Assembly (NCBI GenBank): GCA_032881465.1 | Contig: CP126168.1 | Coordinates: 124,001 to 188,000 of the forward strand | Direction: 5' to 3' | Source: Parvibaculaceae bacterium PLY_AMNH_Bact1 | Lineage (GTDB): Bacteria; Pseudomonadota; Alphaproteobacteria; Parvibaculales; Parvibaculaceae | DNA length: 64,000 bases | Part shown: in pieces, positions 54,821 to 63,095 of the stretch | How the letters are laid out: each line of letters begins with the position of its first letter | How positions within the stretch are numbered: position 1 is the stretch's first letter | Position numbers and translations under genes: made by a program | The notes under the pieces: generated by a model | What the model saw: only the letters and a program-made list of their open reading frames with translations | Told to the model about the DNA's origin: nothing | Database searches by the model: none

Positions 54821-54837
54821 TCCGCCTGGCTCCACCA
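54821..54837 (+). repeat. Right attachment repeat (attR core)
   Basis: tccgcctggctccacca, identical to the last 17 bases of tRNA-Ala. Upstream sequence only loosely resembles the T arm, so the duplicate is just the crossover segment. Confidence 0.85.
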
Positions 54838-55417
54838 ATCAGTCCTTTAGATCTATATTCCAAATGTCTGCTCTCTGAGAGACCTTTTGAATTCAAAGGG
54901 TTAGGGCGCATTTGCGCCTGGATTTGCGGTCTGAAGTGGTCCAGAGAGGCGCGTTTCAGGCGCTTGTTTAGGCTTTATCTCTGTTTGCGTTTTCCTAGAC
55001 CGCTTCGCGTGAATTCGATGGTCAGCGATGCTGTGCGATGCATTCTCCGTTCACTGATGACTGATTGCCTAGCGAACAGTCACGAGCGAACGGAGAGGTC
55101 GCTGTACTGAATCAGCATCGCTCCACCAAACCTTCCCGAGCGAACCCATGGAATTAGCGGCTCTCCCGAATAGTCTTTATATCATAGAGGCTTAGTGATC
55201 GTTCGCGCATCGCTGGATAGAGAACCAGCTACGGAGAGAGCACAAATTGGCTCCTTCTTAGAGAGTTATCTCTGTTTGGCTTTTTCAGGTCCGTTTCAGC
55301 GCTTTGCGATGGTCGCCGATGCACGTGCGATGCTTGACTGTTGAGTGATCATGTTGTCTGGAAAGAGGAAGCCCGTGAGTTGTCGCGGGCTCCTTGTTGC
55401 GCCGTGGGTGAGGTGTT
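54838..55417. other. Non-coding region with imperfect direct repeats right of the island
   Basis: No gene is supported in this 580-base stretch. About 70 bases starting at 54975 (ttatctctgtttgcg...) recur imperfectly at 55266 (ttatctctgtttggc...), including a shared cgatggtc-gcgatg-tgcgatgc pattern. A 9-base inverted repeat (tctccgttc / gaacggaga) lies near 55044 and 55087. It may be decayed mobile DNA. Confidence 0.45.
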
Positions 55418-55610
55418 TTAGTTGAAGTCGAGGAGCTCTCTTTGCTCACCCCAATCTGAGGGCAGCTTTGGAAGACGGAGCAGCTTCTGACTTGAGAGGT
55501 CATTTGGCTCATGGCCTTTGAGGATCGCAGATGTGATGTCCGGTGCCAGGAAGGCGCATCGAATGGTTCGAGCGACGAGACGCTCGTCGACCTTCTCCTT
55601 CTCTGCAATC
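55418..55610 (-). pseudogene. C-terminal remnant of a site-specific recombinase, cut by an IS
   Basis: Read on the - strand from the IS border, the frame encodes about 63 residues ending in LPSDWGEQRELLDFN. The segments IAEKEKVDERLVARTIR, CAFLAPDITSAILKGHEP and NDLSSQKLLRLPKLPSDW match the C-terminal tail common in serine recombinases of alphaproteobacterial islands and phages (EREGVSERYVRRLLPLAFLAP style, from memory). The N-terminal resolvase and zinc-ribbon parts are absent; the IS inverted repeat abuts the break at 55611. Confidence 0.7.
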
Positions 55611-56704
55611 TGTCCCTACCAAAAACTAGATCCGACCGTATTGGTGATGCAAACCACCGAGGTGTGGGATCGAGTTGATGGTGCCGTATAATTGGATCGG
55701 GCGTCTGCTCGGCGCATCTTTGTCCAAAGATATGTGGGTACGTGCAGTGTTGTAGTAATGGACGTACGCCCGCATTACCCGGCGAAGATGATCTTCGCTG
55801 ACGACAATCATGTGATCTAAACATTCTCGACGGACTGATCCAATCACCCGCTCAACGTATCCATTTTGCCAAGGTGATCTGGGCGATGTGGGGCTATCTC
55901 GAATGCCCATAGCCTCTAAGCGCTGTTGAAGCGCGCGGCCAAAGGCTCCATCACGGTCCCTGATCAAATGCTGTGGCGCTTCCCCCCATGGAAAGGCATT
56001 CGTGATCTGGCGCGCCACCCATTCTGATGTAGGGTTTGTAGTAACACCGAACGAAACTATACGCCGTCTGCGATGATCCAGAATGACAAGGCAATAAAGA
56101 AGCTTGAAGCCGATAGTCGGGACAATCACAAAGTCCATCGAAGCTATGTCGTTCATATGATTGTCCAGAAACGTCTTCCAGGATTGCCCTGGTCGATTTG
56201 ATGTCTTGATCATGTATTTCGCTACAGTGGTCTCGCAAATATCAACACCAAGCTTCAGTAATTCTCCATGAATACGCGGCGCACCCCACAGCGGGTTCTC
56301 ACGGCTGATCTTCCGAATTAGGTGCCGGGTCTCAAGATCAATCTTCGGACGGCCGCCAATGTTGTGGGACTTCCAACGCCAGAACATCTTAAAGCCAGCG
56401 CGGTGCCAGCGAACAACTGTCTCGGGCTTCACGACGACAATTGTTTCCAAGACGCTCGGGAACAGCCGATACAACAAGATGAATGCCAACCGGTCCCAAT
56501 CGGTCAGGCGGAGCCTTACAGGCTTCTTTCGACGCAAGACGCCAAGTTGATGACGTAAGACCACATTCTCTGCCTCGACTGAGGCACGTGACCTAAAACG
56601 AAGCTGCAGCAAGCGTGCGAATATGAAAAACATCCTGACCATGGCGTTCAATCATGCCATGATTCTCATATCACCAAACCCGGATGAGGTTTTTGGTAGG
56701 GACA
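55611..56704 (-). mobile_element. Single-ORF rve/DDE insertion sequence (1094 bp)
   Basis: Terminal inverted repeats are readable: tgtccctaccaaaaac at the left end (55611-55626) and its complement gtttttggtagggaca at the right end (56689-56704), with atccg shared further in. No target duplication is apparent (left ...gcaatc, right accgat...), and the genes on the two sides are unrelated fragments, so the IS marks a rearrangement or deletion. Confidence 0.8.
55626..56642 (-). CDS. DDE transposase with integrase core (IS3/IS481-like)
   Basis: The protein (338 residues from the ATG at 56642; a TTG at 56651 is also possible) has a helical N-terminus (SVEAENVVLRHQLGVLRRKK), an HTH region (GAPRIHGELLKLGVDICETTVAKYM read in parts) and the rve catalytic core: Asp in DIASMDFVIV, Asp in LIRDRDGAFG and Glu in NGYVERVIGSVRRE. 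All three acidic residues are present and the frame is intact, so the enzyme may be active. The exact IS family was not determined. Confidence 0.82.
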   Translation of the reverse strand: MVRMFFIFARLLQLRFRSRASVEAENVVLRHQLGVLRRKKPVRLRLTDWDRLAFILLYRLFPSVLETIVVVKPETVVRWHRAGFKMFWRWKSHNIGGRPKIDLETRHLIRKISRENPLWGAPRIHGELLKLGVDICETTVAKYMIKTSNRPGQSWKTFLDNHMNDIASMDFVIVPTIGFKLLYCLVILDHRRRRIVSFGVTTNPTSEWVARQITNAFPWGEAPQHLIRDRDGAFGRALQQRLEAMGIRDSPTSPRSPWQNGYVERVIGSVRRECLDHMIVVSEDHLRRVMRAYVHYYNTARTHISLDKDAPSRRPIQLYGTINSIPHLGGLHHQYGRI

Positions 56705-57721
56705 ACCGATTGTCACAATCTACATTCTGGCGAGCGACGCACTGGTGGCAATGGATTGTGCACTCAATGCCATTCGGAAGCCGGTAATGAGCGCTTTCCC
56801 AGTCTGCCGCTGGATACCTACGATACATCAGATCATCATTTTCATCCGTCCGGCTCTGCGGGCGCGCAATGCATATCGTGCCATATGATTGAGCGAGATT
56901 ATATGCAGGTCGATGGCCGCCGCGATCATAGTTTTCGCGTGCCGCGCCCAGATCTTTCTGAAGAGACAGGCGCGCCAAATGCCTGTACGGACTGCCATGC
57001 TGATCGTGACGCTGCATGGGCAGCTGAGCAGGTCGCAGCGTGGTATCCAGATAGCGAACGACGCGGGCCGCATTTCTCTCAGGTCTTTGCGGTGGGGCAC
57101 AGGTTTCCTGCCGACAACAAAGACCGGTTGATGCAAATCGCCGAAGATGGGAGCGCCGCCGCCATCGTTCGCGCAACGGCGTTGGAAATGCTAAGGGGAG
57201 TGACGGATGAAGCTGTTGCTGAACGCGGCTCAGATTTGCTGGTTGACCCAAGCGCACTTGTTCGTGAAAACGCGATTGGACTGCAACAGGGTGCACCGCC
57301 CACCGATCGTGTTCGCCGACTGACCCCGCTCTTGGAAGATCAAATGCGCTCGGTCCGTGTCGCGGCAGCGCGCTCCCTTATCGGTGTGCCAGCACACGAA
57401 CTGCCAGAAACGAGTATGGGGCCGTATCGTGGTGCCATGGCGGATTTTCGCAATTCGCTCAGTGCCAAAACAGATTTTCCGGAAATACATCTGGTGCTTG
57501 GCGGCACAGCGCTTGTCATGCGAAACGCCTCCGCTGCCGAAGCGGCTTTTCGAGAGGCGGTGACTCTTGATCCGCAACTTGAAGAGGCCTGGTCAATGAT
57601 CGTCCAGATGCGGTTGGCCACGGATGATGTGGTTGGTGCGCGTGAGGTGCTAAGCGAGGGTCTCAGTCACAATCCATCAAGCCTTGTTCTCATCCAACTC
57701 GACCTCAGCCTTCGAGGTTGA
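56705..57721 (+). pseudogene. Multihaem cytochrome c / HEAT-TPR protein, 5'-truncated by the IS
   Basis: The preserved 338 residues hold three complete haem sites, CTQCH, CISCH and CTDCH, and at the IS border the tail of a fourth (DCHNLHSGE, first Cys lost). After these come HEAT-like repeats (MRSVRVAAARSLIGVP) and a TPR-like end (AAEAAFREAVTLDPQLEEAWSMI). Such proteins are exported electron carriers or nitrite/hydroxylamine-related reductase-type cytochromes. The coding frame enters directly from the IS end; the signal peptide and N-terminal haems are gone. A start at 56684 inside the IS repeat would not supply export, so it is treated as broken. Confidence 0.75.
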
Positions 57722-58050
57722 GTGGATTCGCCACTTAGGTTTTTGCCATGACTGTGTTTTTGCGGGGCCTCAACCGGATGGCCTCGGGTGTTGACCTTCT
57801 TGATCAGACATCGAAGCCGCCTCAAAAAAGACAATCATGCATCCGAGCAATGCTTCTTATCTGTATCGCTTTTCAGTTGGAAGACGCTGAAACTCGTCTG
57901 TAGGGGCTGTCGAATGTGGGAGATTGAGAGAGGGAATTGATCAGGGTCAAATCAGTAAGTCCAAAAGTGCTTCATCATCGGCTGAAAATGCTGTTCTTGC
58001 TTACGATACTAAGAAAGTCCGGTTGGCGGGGCGGTGAATACGAGGCGCAT
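57722..58050. other. Gap before the oxygenase genes
   Basis: A 51-codon frame at 57748-57903 is open but has no ribosome site or recognisable features. Otherwise I see no repeats or terminators. The promoter of the two oxygenase genes should be here. Confidence 0.4.
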
Positions 58051-58668
58051 ATGTTGAATTTTGATGCGATCGCCGAAACGGAGCTCGTTACTGCACCGTT
58101 CAAGCACTTTGCAACAACCGGCGTTTTTAGCCCGAGTGATCTCGCACAGGCCCGCTGCGACTTTCCTGAAATCACTGATCCCGGCATTTTCCCACTGTCC
58201 GAACTGGATTGTCGGGGGAAGTTTCGTGAATTGATTGGCGACATCCGCTCTTCCGAGCTGGAAGAGATTATGTCTGCCAAATATGACGTCGATCTCTCGG
58301 ACAAGCCCTTGATGATTACGGTGCGCGGACGCGCGCAAAAGAAGGATGGCCGGATTCATACCGATGCGAAAACAAAGTTTGTGACCTGCCTGCTTTATCT
58401 CAATGAGGCCTGGGATGAAGGTGGCGGTCGACTGCGACTTTTGCGCAGCGGCGGAAATATTGCAGACTACTTCGCAGAAATCCCACCAAATGGCGGAACA
58501 CTCGTATCGTTTCTTCGTTCGGAAAATTCTTGGCACGGGCATGAACCCTATGAAGGCGAAAGGCGGTACATCATGTTCAACTGGATGACGTCTCAGGCAG
58601 CACTTGAATCAGACCTTCGCCGACACCGAGTTTCAGCCAAAGCAAAGAAACTCAACCCCTTCTCATAA
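58051..58668 (+). CDS. 2-oxoglutarate/Fe(II)-dependent oxygenase, first of a pair
   Basis: This 205-residue protein has the prolyl-hydroxylase-like double-stranded beta-helix: the metal triad is His and Asp in GRIHTDAKTKF and His in NSWHGHEPYEGERRYIMFNW, the latter also holding the 2-oxoglutarate-binding Arg. Segment TCLLYLNEAWDEGGGRLRLL is typical of the 2OG-FeII_Oxy_3 family. The ATG at 58051 follows gagg and fits the family's start; a longer frame from 57937 adds an unlikely leader. The second oxygenase gene follows 13 bases later, so the two are co-transcribed. Substrate unknown; no NRPS or peptide gene is adjacent. Confidence 0.82.
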   Translation: MLNFDAIAETELVTAPFKHFATTGVFSPSDLAQARCDFPEITDPGIFPLSELDCRGKFRELIGDIRSSELEEIMSAKYDVDLSDKPLMITVRGRAQKKDGRIHTDAKTKFVTCLLYLNEAWDEGGGRLRLLRSGGNIADYFAEIPPNGGTLVSFLRSENSWHGHEPYEGERRYIMFNWMTSQAALESDLRRHRVSAKAKKLNPFS

Positions 58669-58681
58669 AGAGTATCCCATT

Positions 58682-59350
58682 ATGTCCTCCGCCTTAGAGA
58701 CATCACATGAACGAGAAGTCGGTTTGGTAGTCAAAAGTTTTCTGTCTTGTCTTGAGAAGGCGAACCATCAGACCTCGCCTTTTGATTTTTGGTTGCTCGA
58801 AGATGTGTTGCCGGACGGATACGCTGCGGAGATTGCGAATCTGCCATTTGATCCACCGTCTGGTATTTCTTTCAATGGGCGGCGTGAATCCAACAATGCC
58901 ACCCGTGTTTACTTTTCCCCTGAAAATCAATCTCGCTTTGACGTCTGTCGCAGGATTGTTGATGGACTTAGGTCGCCAGAGGTCATCGAAGCCATTGAAC
59001 GTGAGACCGGAGCTAATCTTGATGGAACCCGGCTGCGCATTGAGTATTGCCAGGACACGGAGGGGTTTTGGTTGGAGCCACACACCGATATTTCTGTAAA
59101 GAAGTATACGATGCTGATTTATCTGGCTGATGACCCCTCCCTTGCTAACGCTGGAACGGATATCCATGAAGGGCCGCCGGAATACACATATGTGACGTCC
59201 GCCCCTTATGCGTGCAACAAAGGCGTTATCTTCATTCCAGGTGATAATACCTGGCACGCCGTTGGTAAGCGCCCGATGAAGGCCGTGCGAAAGTCGGTTA
59301 TCATTAACTTTGTCTCCAGCGATTGGCAGGAAACTTGGGAGTTGGCTTAG
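58682..59350 (+). CDS. 2-oxoglutarate/Fe(II)-dependent oxygenase, second of a pair
   Basis: This 222-residue protein shares the fold but little sequence with its neighbour. The iron ligands are His and Asp in LEPHTDISVKKYTMLIYLA and His in NTWHAVGKRPMKAVRKSVIINF with the 2-oxoglutarate Arg. Its N-terminal half (FDFWLLEDVLPDGYAAEIANL) resembles surface-sugar or small-molecule hydroxylases found in LPS and exopolysaccharide clusters. The ribosome site is weak (aagag), suggesting coupling with the upstream gene. Substrate unknown. Confidence 0.8.
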   Translation: MSSALETSHEREVGLVVKSFLSCLEKANHQTSPFDFWLLEDVLPDGYAAEIANLPFDPPSGISFNGRRESNNATRVYFSPENQSRFDVCRRIVDGLRSPEVIEAIERETGANLDGTRLRIEYCQDTEGFWLEPHTDISVKKYTMLIYLADDPSLANAGTDIHEGPPEYTYVTSAPYACNKGVIFIPGDNTWHAVGKRPMKAVRKSVIINFVSSDWQETWELA

Positions 59351-59589
59351 CATGGCCGGTCTGGCCGCGCTGACGGGCAAAGTGTGCGAGAAGAGTTCTG
59401 AAGTTTACCAAAGCTGTGTTTTCAATGTGTCCGGTCTGTTCGGACAAGCTCCCAGAAGCCACTCGGGTCTGTGAAGTCCAATTGATCCATATCACATCCA
59501 TCGTATGAGCAAGCGCGCATGATCGCGCGATCTAGTCCTGGATAAATGCTGGAAGCCGAATCCAACTTCCGAAATTCGGATACCTCAAA

Positions 59590-60792
59590 ATGCCCATGCC
59601 TGTCCCACAGCCGCATTCAGAATTCGCTGGGCAAGTGCGGGCTTTTTTAGCGGACCAGTTAACCCCTGAGTTGCGGTTTGCGGGTCAAAATACAGTTGGG
59701 ACCCACTCTGACATTGAAGCTTGTCGTGTTTGGCACCGACGTCTGTATCAGAAGGGATGGATTGCACCCGCGTGGCCTGCTGAGTATGGCGGCACGGGAT
59801 GGTCGTTAAAGCAGCAGGTCCTATTCGAACGCGAATGTGCAATGAATGACGCCCCAATTTTGTTCGCGGGTGGTGTGCGTAGTGTGGGGCCTTTGCTTAT
59901 TGAAATGGGTACACCAGAACAGAAAGAGAAGTACTTGCCTAAGATTCTCTCAGGTGAGGACTTGTGGTGTCAGGGATTTTCAGAGCCTGGTGCGGGCTCC
60001 GATTTGGCCGCCGTGCAAACGAAGGCGGTTTTGGAGGGGGACGAATATGTTCTGAATGGCTCAAAAATCTGGACGACCGGTGCCCATCTGTCCAACCGTA
60101 TGTTTTGTCTCGTCCGAACGAAAAACAGCGCCAAGCCACAACAGGGCATCAGCTTTCTGCTCATTGATATGGATGCGCAAGGTCTGTCAGTTGAACCCAT
60201 TTTGATGATGAACGGGGAGCATGAATTTAATCAGGTCAGGTTCGACGATGTGAGGGTTCCTGTAGCAAACCTGGTTGGTAGGGAGAATGAAGGCTGGACT
60301 GCAGCAAAGGTGTTGATGAGACATGCTCGCTCAAGCAATACCACTTCTGGGCATCTGCATAGGGCAATGAGGGCGGTCCGGCGACTGCAGGAGGTGAAGC
60401 CTGGCGGCATAGAGGTAGATCTTTTCCGTGTCGTTCACCTGTTGGATATTGAGCTCGCCGCCTTCGACGTTCTGGAAGCAAGGTGTCGCGAAACGCTTCT
60501 GAAGTCCAATGACGAAGGCCAGGAGCGAGCGACGGCGTCCTTTTTGAAAACAACGGCAACAGAACTTCATCAGAGAATCACCGAAGTCAGTATGCTGATT
60601 GCCGGTCCTTATGCTGGGGTCGAAGCAAGTGGCGCGCTCGAAAGAAAAAGTGAACTTCACGAAGGTGCTCTGGCGACATCAAAATGTTTGAGCCAGCGCG
60701 CTGCAAGCATCTACTCTGGCACGAACGAAATTCATCGAAATCAATTGTTCCATCGTATTGAGCAAGGAACTGCCCTGGTCGCGAGAGGCTGA
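59590..60792 (+). CDS. Acyl-CoA dehydrogenase family protein
   Basis: The 400-residue flavoenzyme shows the family segments in order: APAWPAEYGGTGWS, the FAD-binding WCQGFSEPGAGSDLAAVQTKA and NGSKIWTTGAHLSNRMFCLVRT, and a C-terminal SIYSGTNEIHRNQLFHRI. It would desaturate an acyl-CoA thioester in fatty acid, sterol side-chain or branched-chain degradation. It stands alone, 239 bases after the oxygenases, so its specific substrate cannot be told from context. Confidence 0.88.
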   Translation: MPMPVPQPHSEFAGQVRAFLADQLTPELRFAGQNTVGTHSDIEACRVWHRRLYQKGWIAPAWPAEYGGTGWSLKQQVLFERECAMNDAPILFAGGVRSVGPLLIEMGTPEQKEKYLPKILSGEDLWCQGFSEPGAGSDLAAVQTKAVLEGDEYVLNGSKIWTTGAHLSNRMFCLVRTKNSAKPQQGISFLLIDMDAQGLSVEPILMMNGEHEFNQVRFDDVRVPVANLVGRENEGWTAAKVLMRHARSSNTTSGHLHRAMRAVRRLQEVKPGGIEVDLFRVVHLLDIELAAFDVLEARCRETLLKSNDEGQERATASFLKTTATELHQRITEVSMLIAGPYAGVEASGALERKSELHEGALATSKCLSQRAASIYSGTNEIHRNQLFHRIEQGTALVARG

Positions 60793-60874
60793 GGAGGCGG
60801 AAGCGAAGATGGTGGAAAATGTCTGAAGAAGTGAACGTCTCCCGAAAATGGGAAAACATAAGAAAGATAAATCA

Positions 60875-62125
60875 ATGACCTGTACAATTCGCTCTGTTCG
60901 TCGATCTGGGTGCGTTATTGCGGCTGCAGTTATGATGAGCTTCTTGGCACCTGCGGGGGCAGGGGCAGAGGAAAATGGCCTTGTTGAGGCTCTAGTAGGT
61001 GGAAAGCCGATCGCCGACATCCGATTGCGCTATGAGCATGTGGACCAGGCGGGGTTGCTAAACAATGCCGATGCCATAACGGCTCGTGCCCGGCTTGGCT
61101 ATGAAACGGGCGTCTATGCGGATTTCAGCCTGCTTGTCGAAGGCGAGTTCATCATTGGTCTGGGCTCAGAGGATTACAACGACACGATTAACGGACGCGC
61201 CACCTTCCCTGTGGTCGCGGACCCGGAGGATCAGCAGCTTAATCGGGCACAGGTGACCTATTCTGGGATATCAGACACGACGGTCATCATCGGCCGTCAG
61301 CGCGTGATCCTGGACAATGCACGTTTTGTCGGGAATGTCGGTTGGCGACAGAATGAACAGACCTTCGATGCCGCGGTGGTCGCAACCACTTTCATCCCCG
61401 ATACCACACTGATCTATGGATATGTTGATCAGATCAACCGGATCTTTGGCACCGATAGTGCCGTTGGTCGACTCGATACCAACACGCATCTGATCAATGC
61501 CAAATTTAATGGCATCGAGAACATTGAAATAGGGACCTATGCCTATCTGTTGGATGTCGATAGGGTGCCGGCTGCATCTACCGCGACATATGGCGTCCGG
61601 GCGTCGGGCAAGTTTGATGTGGCGGAGGACGTGGTTCTTGGTCTGTCGGGCGAATATGCCCGCCAATCTGACCGGGCAAACAATCCGCGCAATGTGAGTC
61701 TCGATTATTATCGGACCGAAGCCTCGCTTGGATATCAAGGAGTGACGGGCCTTGTTGGGTATGAAGTTCTGGAAGGTGATGGGACCGTCGGCTTTGGTAC
61801 GCCGCTCGCGACGCTTCATGCATTTCAGGGCTGGGCGGATGTGTTTTTGGCGACCCCAGCGGGCGGCATTGAAGATCTCTACATTAAGGGAGCCTACAAT
61901 GCTGGAGCTGTCCTAGGTCTAGCGGGGCTGTCGGGTGCCGTCATCTATCATGACTTTGAGGGAGAGCGCACCGGCGGTGATCTTGGAACAGAATGGGATG
62001 CCGTATTGAAGGCGAAGATTGATGACCATTTTTCAGTGGTTGCAAAGTATGCCACCTATGATGGCCCCACTGGCGGACCAGTGGACCGTGACAAGGTTTG
62101 GTTCCAGGTTGGATACAAGTACTAG
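60875..62125 (+). CDS. Outer-membrane beta-barrel protein (porin / alginate-export-like)
   Basis: The 416-residue product has a signal peptide (CVIAAAVMMSFLAPAGAGA, cleavage after AGA-E likely) and alternating strands typical of an outer-membrane barrel: IADIRLRYEHVDQ, ARARLGYETG, TTVIIGRQRVILDN, and a C-terminal DKVWFQVGYKY ending in an aromatic residue as required by the BAM machinery. LGRQR-type motifs and the DIRLRYE start recall alginate-export-family porins. The ATG at 60875 follows aagaaag; an ATG at 60848 would lengthen the leader by 9 residues. Confidence 0.75.
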   Translation: MTCTIRSVRRSGCVIAAAVMMSFLAPAGAGAEENGLVEALVGGKPIADIRLRYEHVDQAGLLNNADAITARARLGYETGVYADFSLLVEGEFIIGLGSEDYNDTINGRATFPVVADPEDQQLNRAQVTYSGISDTTVIIGRQRVILDNARFVGNVGWRQNEQTFDAAVVATTFIPDTTLIYGYVDQINRIFGTDSAVGRLDTNTHLINAKFNGIENIEIGTYAYLLDVDRVPAASTATYGVRASGKFDVAEDVVLGLSGEYARQSDRANNPRNVSLDYYRTEASLGYQGVTGLVGYEVLEGDGTVGFGTPLATLHAFQGWADVFLATPAGGIEDLYIKGAYNAGAVLGLAGLSGAVIYHDFEGERTGGDLGTEWDAVLKAKIDDHFSVVAKYATYDGPTGGPVDRDKVWFQVGYKY

Positions 62126-62140
62126 GTAGGTCTTGGGAAA

Positions 62141-62839
62141 TCAGATCTCTGAATCATCAATAAGAGGCGTAGGCTGAGCTAGCGCGCTCAGCTCTTCAGC
62201 GTCATTGATGAGGACTTCTCGTCCGGTCATTTGGACCTGATGTTGTCTGAGAGTGCCAAAAGCACGGGAAAGATTTTCAGGCGTCATGCCTAGTAGAGAG
62301 GCGAGCGTCTTTTTGCCATGGGGCAAGATGAGGCTGGCCTGTCCTCCCTGCAACTGTCTTTGTTGCAAAAGGTAGTTGGCAAGGCGCTCGGTTGTTGAGC
62401 GCAGTTTTTGACCCTTCAGGGCTTTCATTAGACCCCGATAGTCACCTGCAAGCTCCTGGACGATGGTGCGCGAAAATTCCACGTCATCGTCCAATGCCTC
62501 CCGGACGTTTGCTGCTGGAATGAGCAGAAGCTTGGTTTTCTGAACAGTTCTGGCCGATGCGAGATAAACTGCATCTTTCAGAACGGCCGCCAGAATGAAG
62601 GTTGATAGGTTCCCGGCGACTTTAAGCGTCGTCTCACGCCCGTTGGATTCAGAAAACTGTTCCACAAGTCCCTCAATCACAACGTGGAGGAAGTCTGCGG
62701 TGTCTCCCTCAGTGATGAGCTGCAGATGAGGGGGAAAGGTTTGCACATATGCGCCCTGCATCAGGTCGTCGAATGTGTCCTTGGAAAGATCTGAGAAGAG
62801 CGTCAGTTGGCGAATGGTCTCGACTTCATCTGAGCGCAT
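62141..62839 (-). CDS. Crp/Fnr-family regulator without cysteines (DNR/NnrR-like)
   Basis: This 232-residue protein has an N-terminal cyclic-nucleotide-binding-like barrel (QLITEGDTADFLHVVIEGLVEQF), the long dimer helix and a C-terminal winged HTH (KKTLASLLGMTPENLSRAFGTL). It has no cysteine at all, so it is not an iron-sulfur FNR; the divergent NarK gene suggests a nitrogen-oxide-responsive DNR/NnrR-like regulator, which bind haem. The ATG at 62839 (MRSDEVETIRQLTLFSDL) is preferred over a TTG at 62902. An FNR-type box lies 164 bases upstream. Confidence 0.8.
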   Translation of the reverse strand: MRSDEVETIRQLTLFSDLSKDTFDDLMQGAYVQTFPPHLQLITEGDTADFLHVVIEGLVEQFSESNGRETTLKVAGNLSTFILAAVLKDAVYLASARTVQKTKLLLIPAANVREALDDDVEFSRTIVQELAGDYRGLMKALKGQKLRSTTERLANYLLQQRQLQGGQASLILPHGKKTLASLLGMTPENLSRAFGTLRQHQVQMTGREVLINDAEELSALAQPTPLIDDSEI

Positions 62840-63002
62840 TGTTCGATTCTTATCCCCTGCTGCTGTGTTCCGATCATCCGGGTCTTTCTTGATAAAAGTC
62901 AAGATAGGAGAACGGATTTGTCAATCCAGAGATCGGTGGGTTCTACGCATTTCAAAATAATCGACACCTAATGACGCTCAATCACCTTCTTAGGGTATCC
63001 AA

Positions 63003-63016
63003 GGTGATTCAGATCA
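63003..63016. promoter_or_regulatory. FNR/DNR-like box upstream of narK
   Basis: gtgattcagatcaa matches the TTGAT-N4-ATCAA consensus at 9 of 10 positions. It lies 79 bases before the NarK start and between the divergent regulator and transporter genes. Confidence 0.6.
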
Positions 63017-63095
63017 AAGGTATATCCCCGAAATGTAGCGACCTTGTGGGTGAGCGCTACACGCTCTGAACGTTAAATGCAGGGGAATTGCCGAG

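Noticed and set aside
55120-55128. gctccacca, possible third copy of the tRNA-Ala end (another att site)
   Set aside because: Only nine bases match and no T-arm sequence precedes it; likely chance.
57748-57903. 51-codon frame between the cytochrome remnant and the oxygenases
   Set aside because: No ribosome site, no conserved-looking segment; kept only as a remark on the gap.
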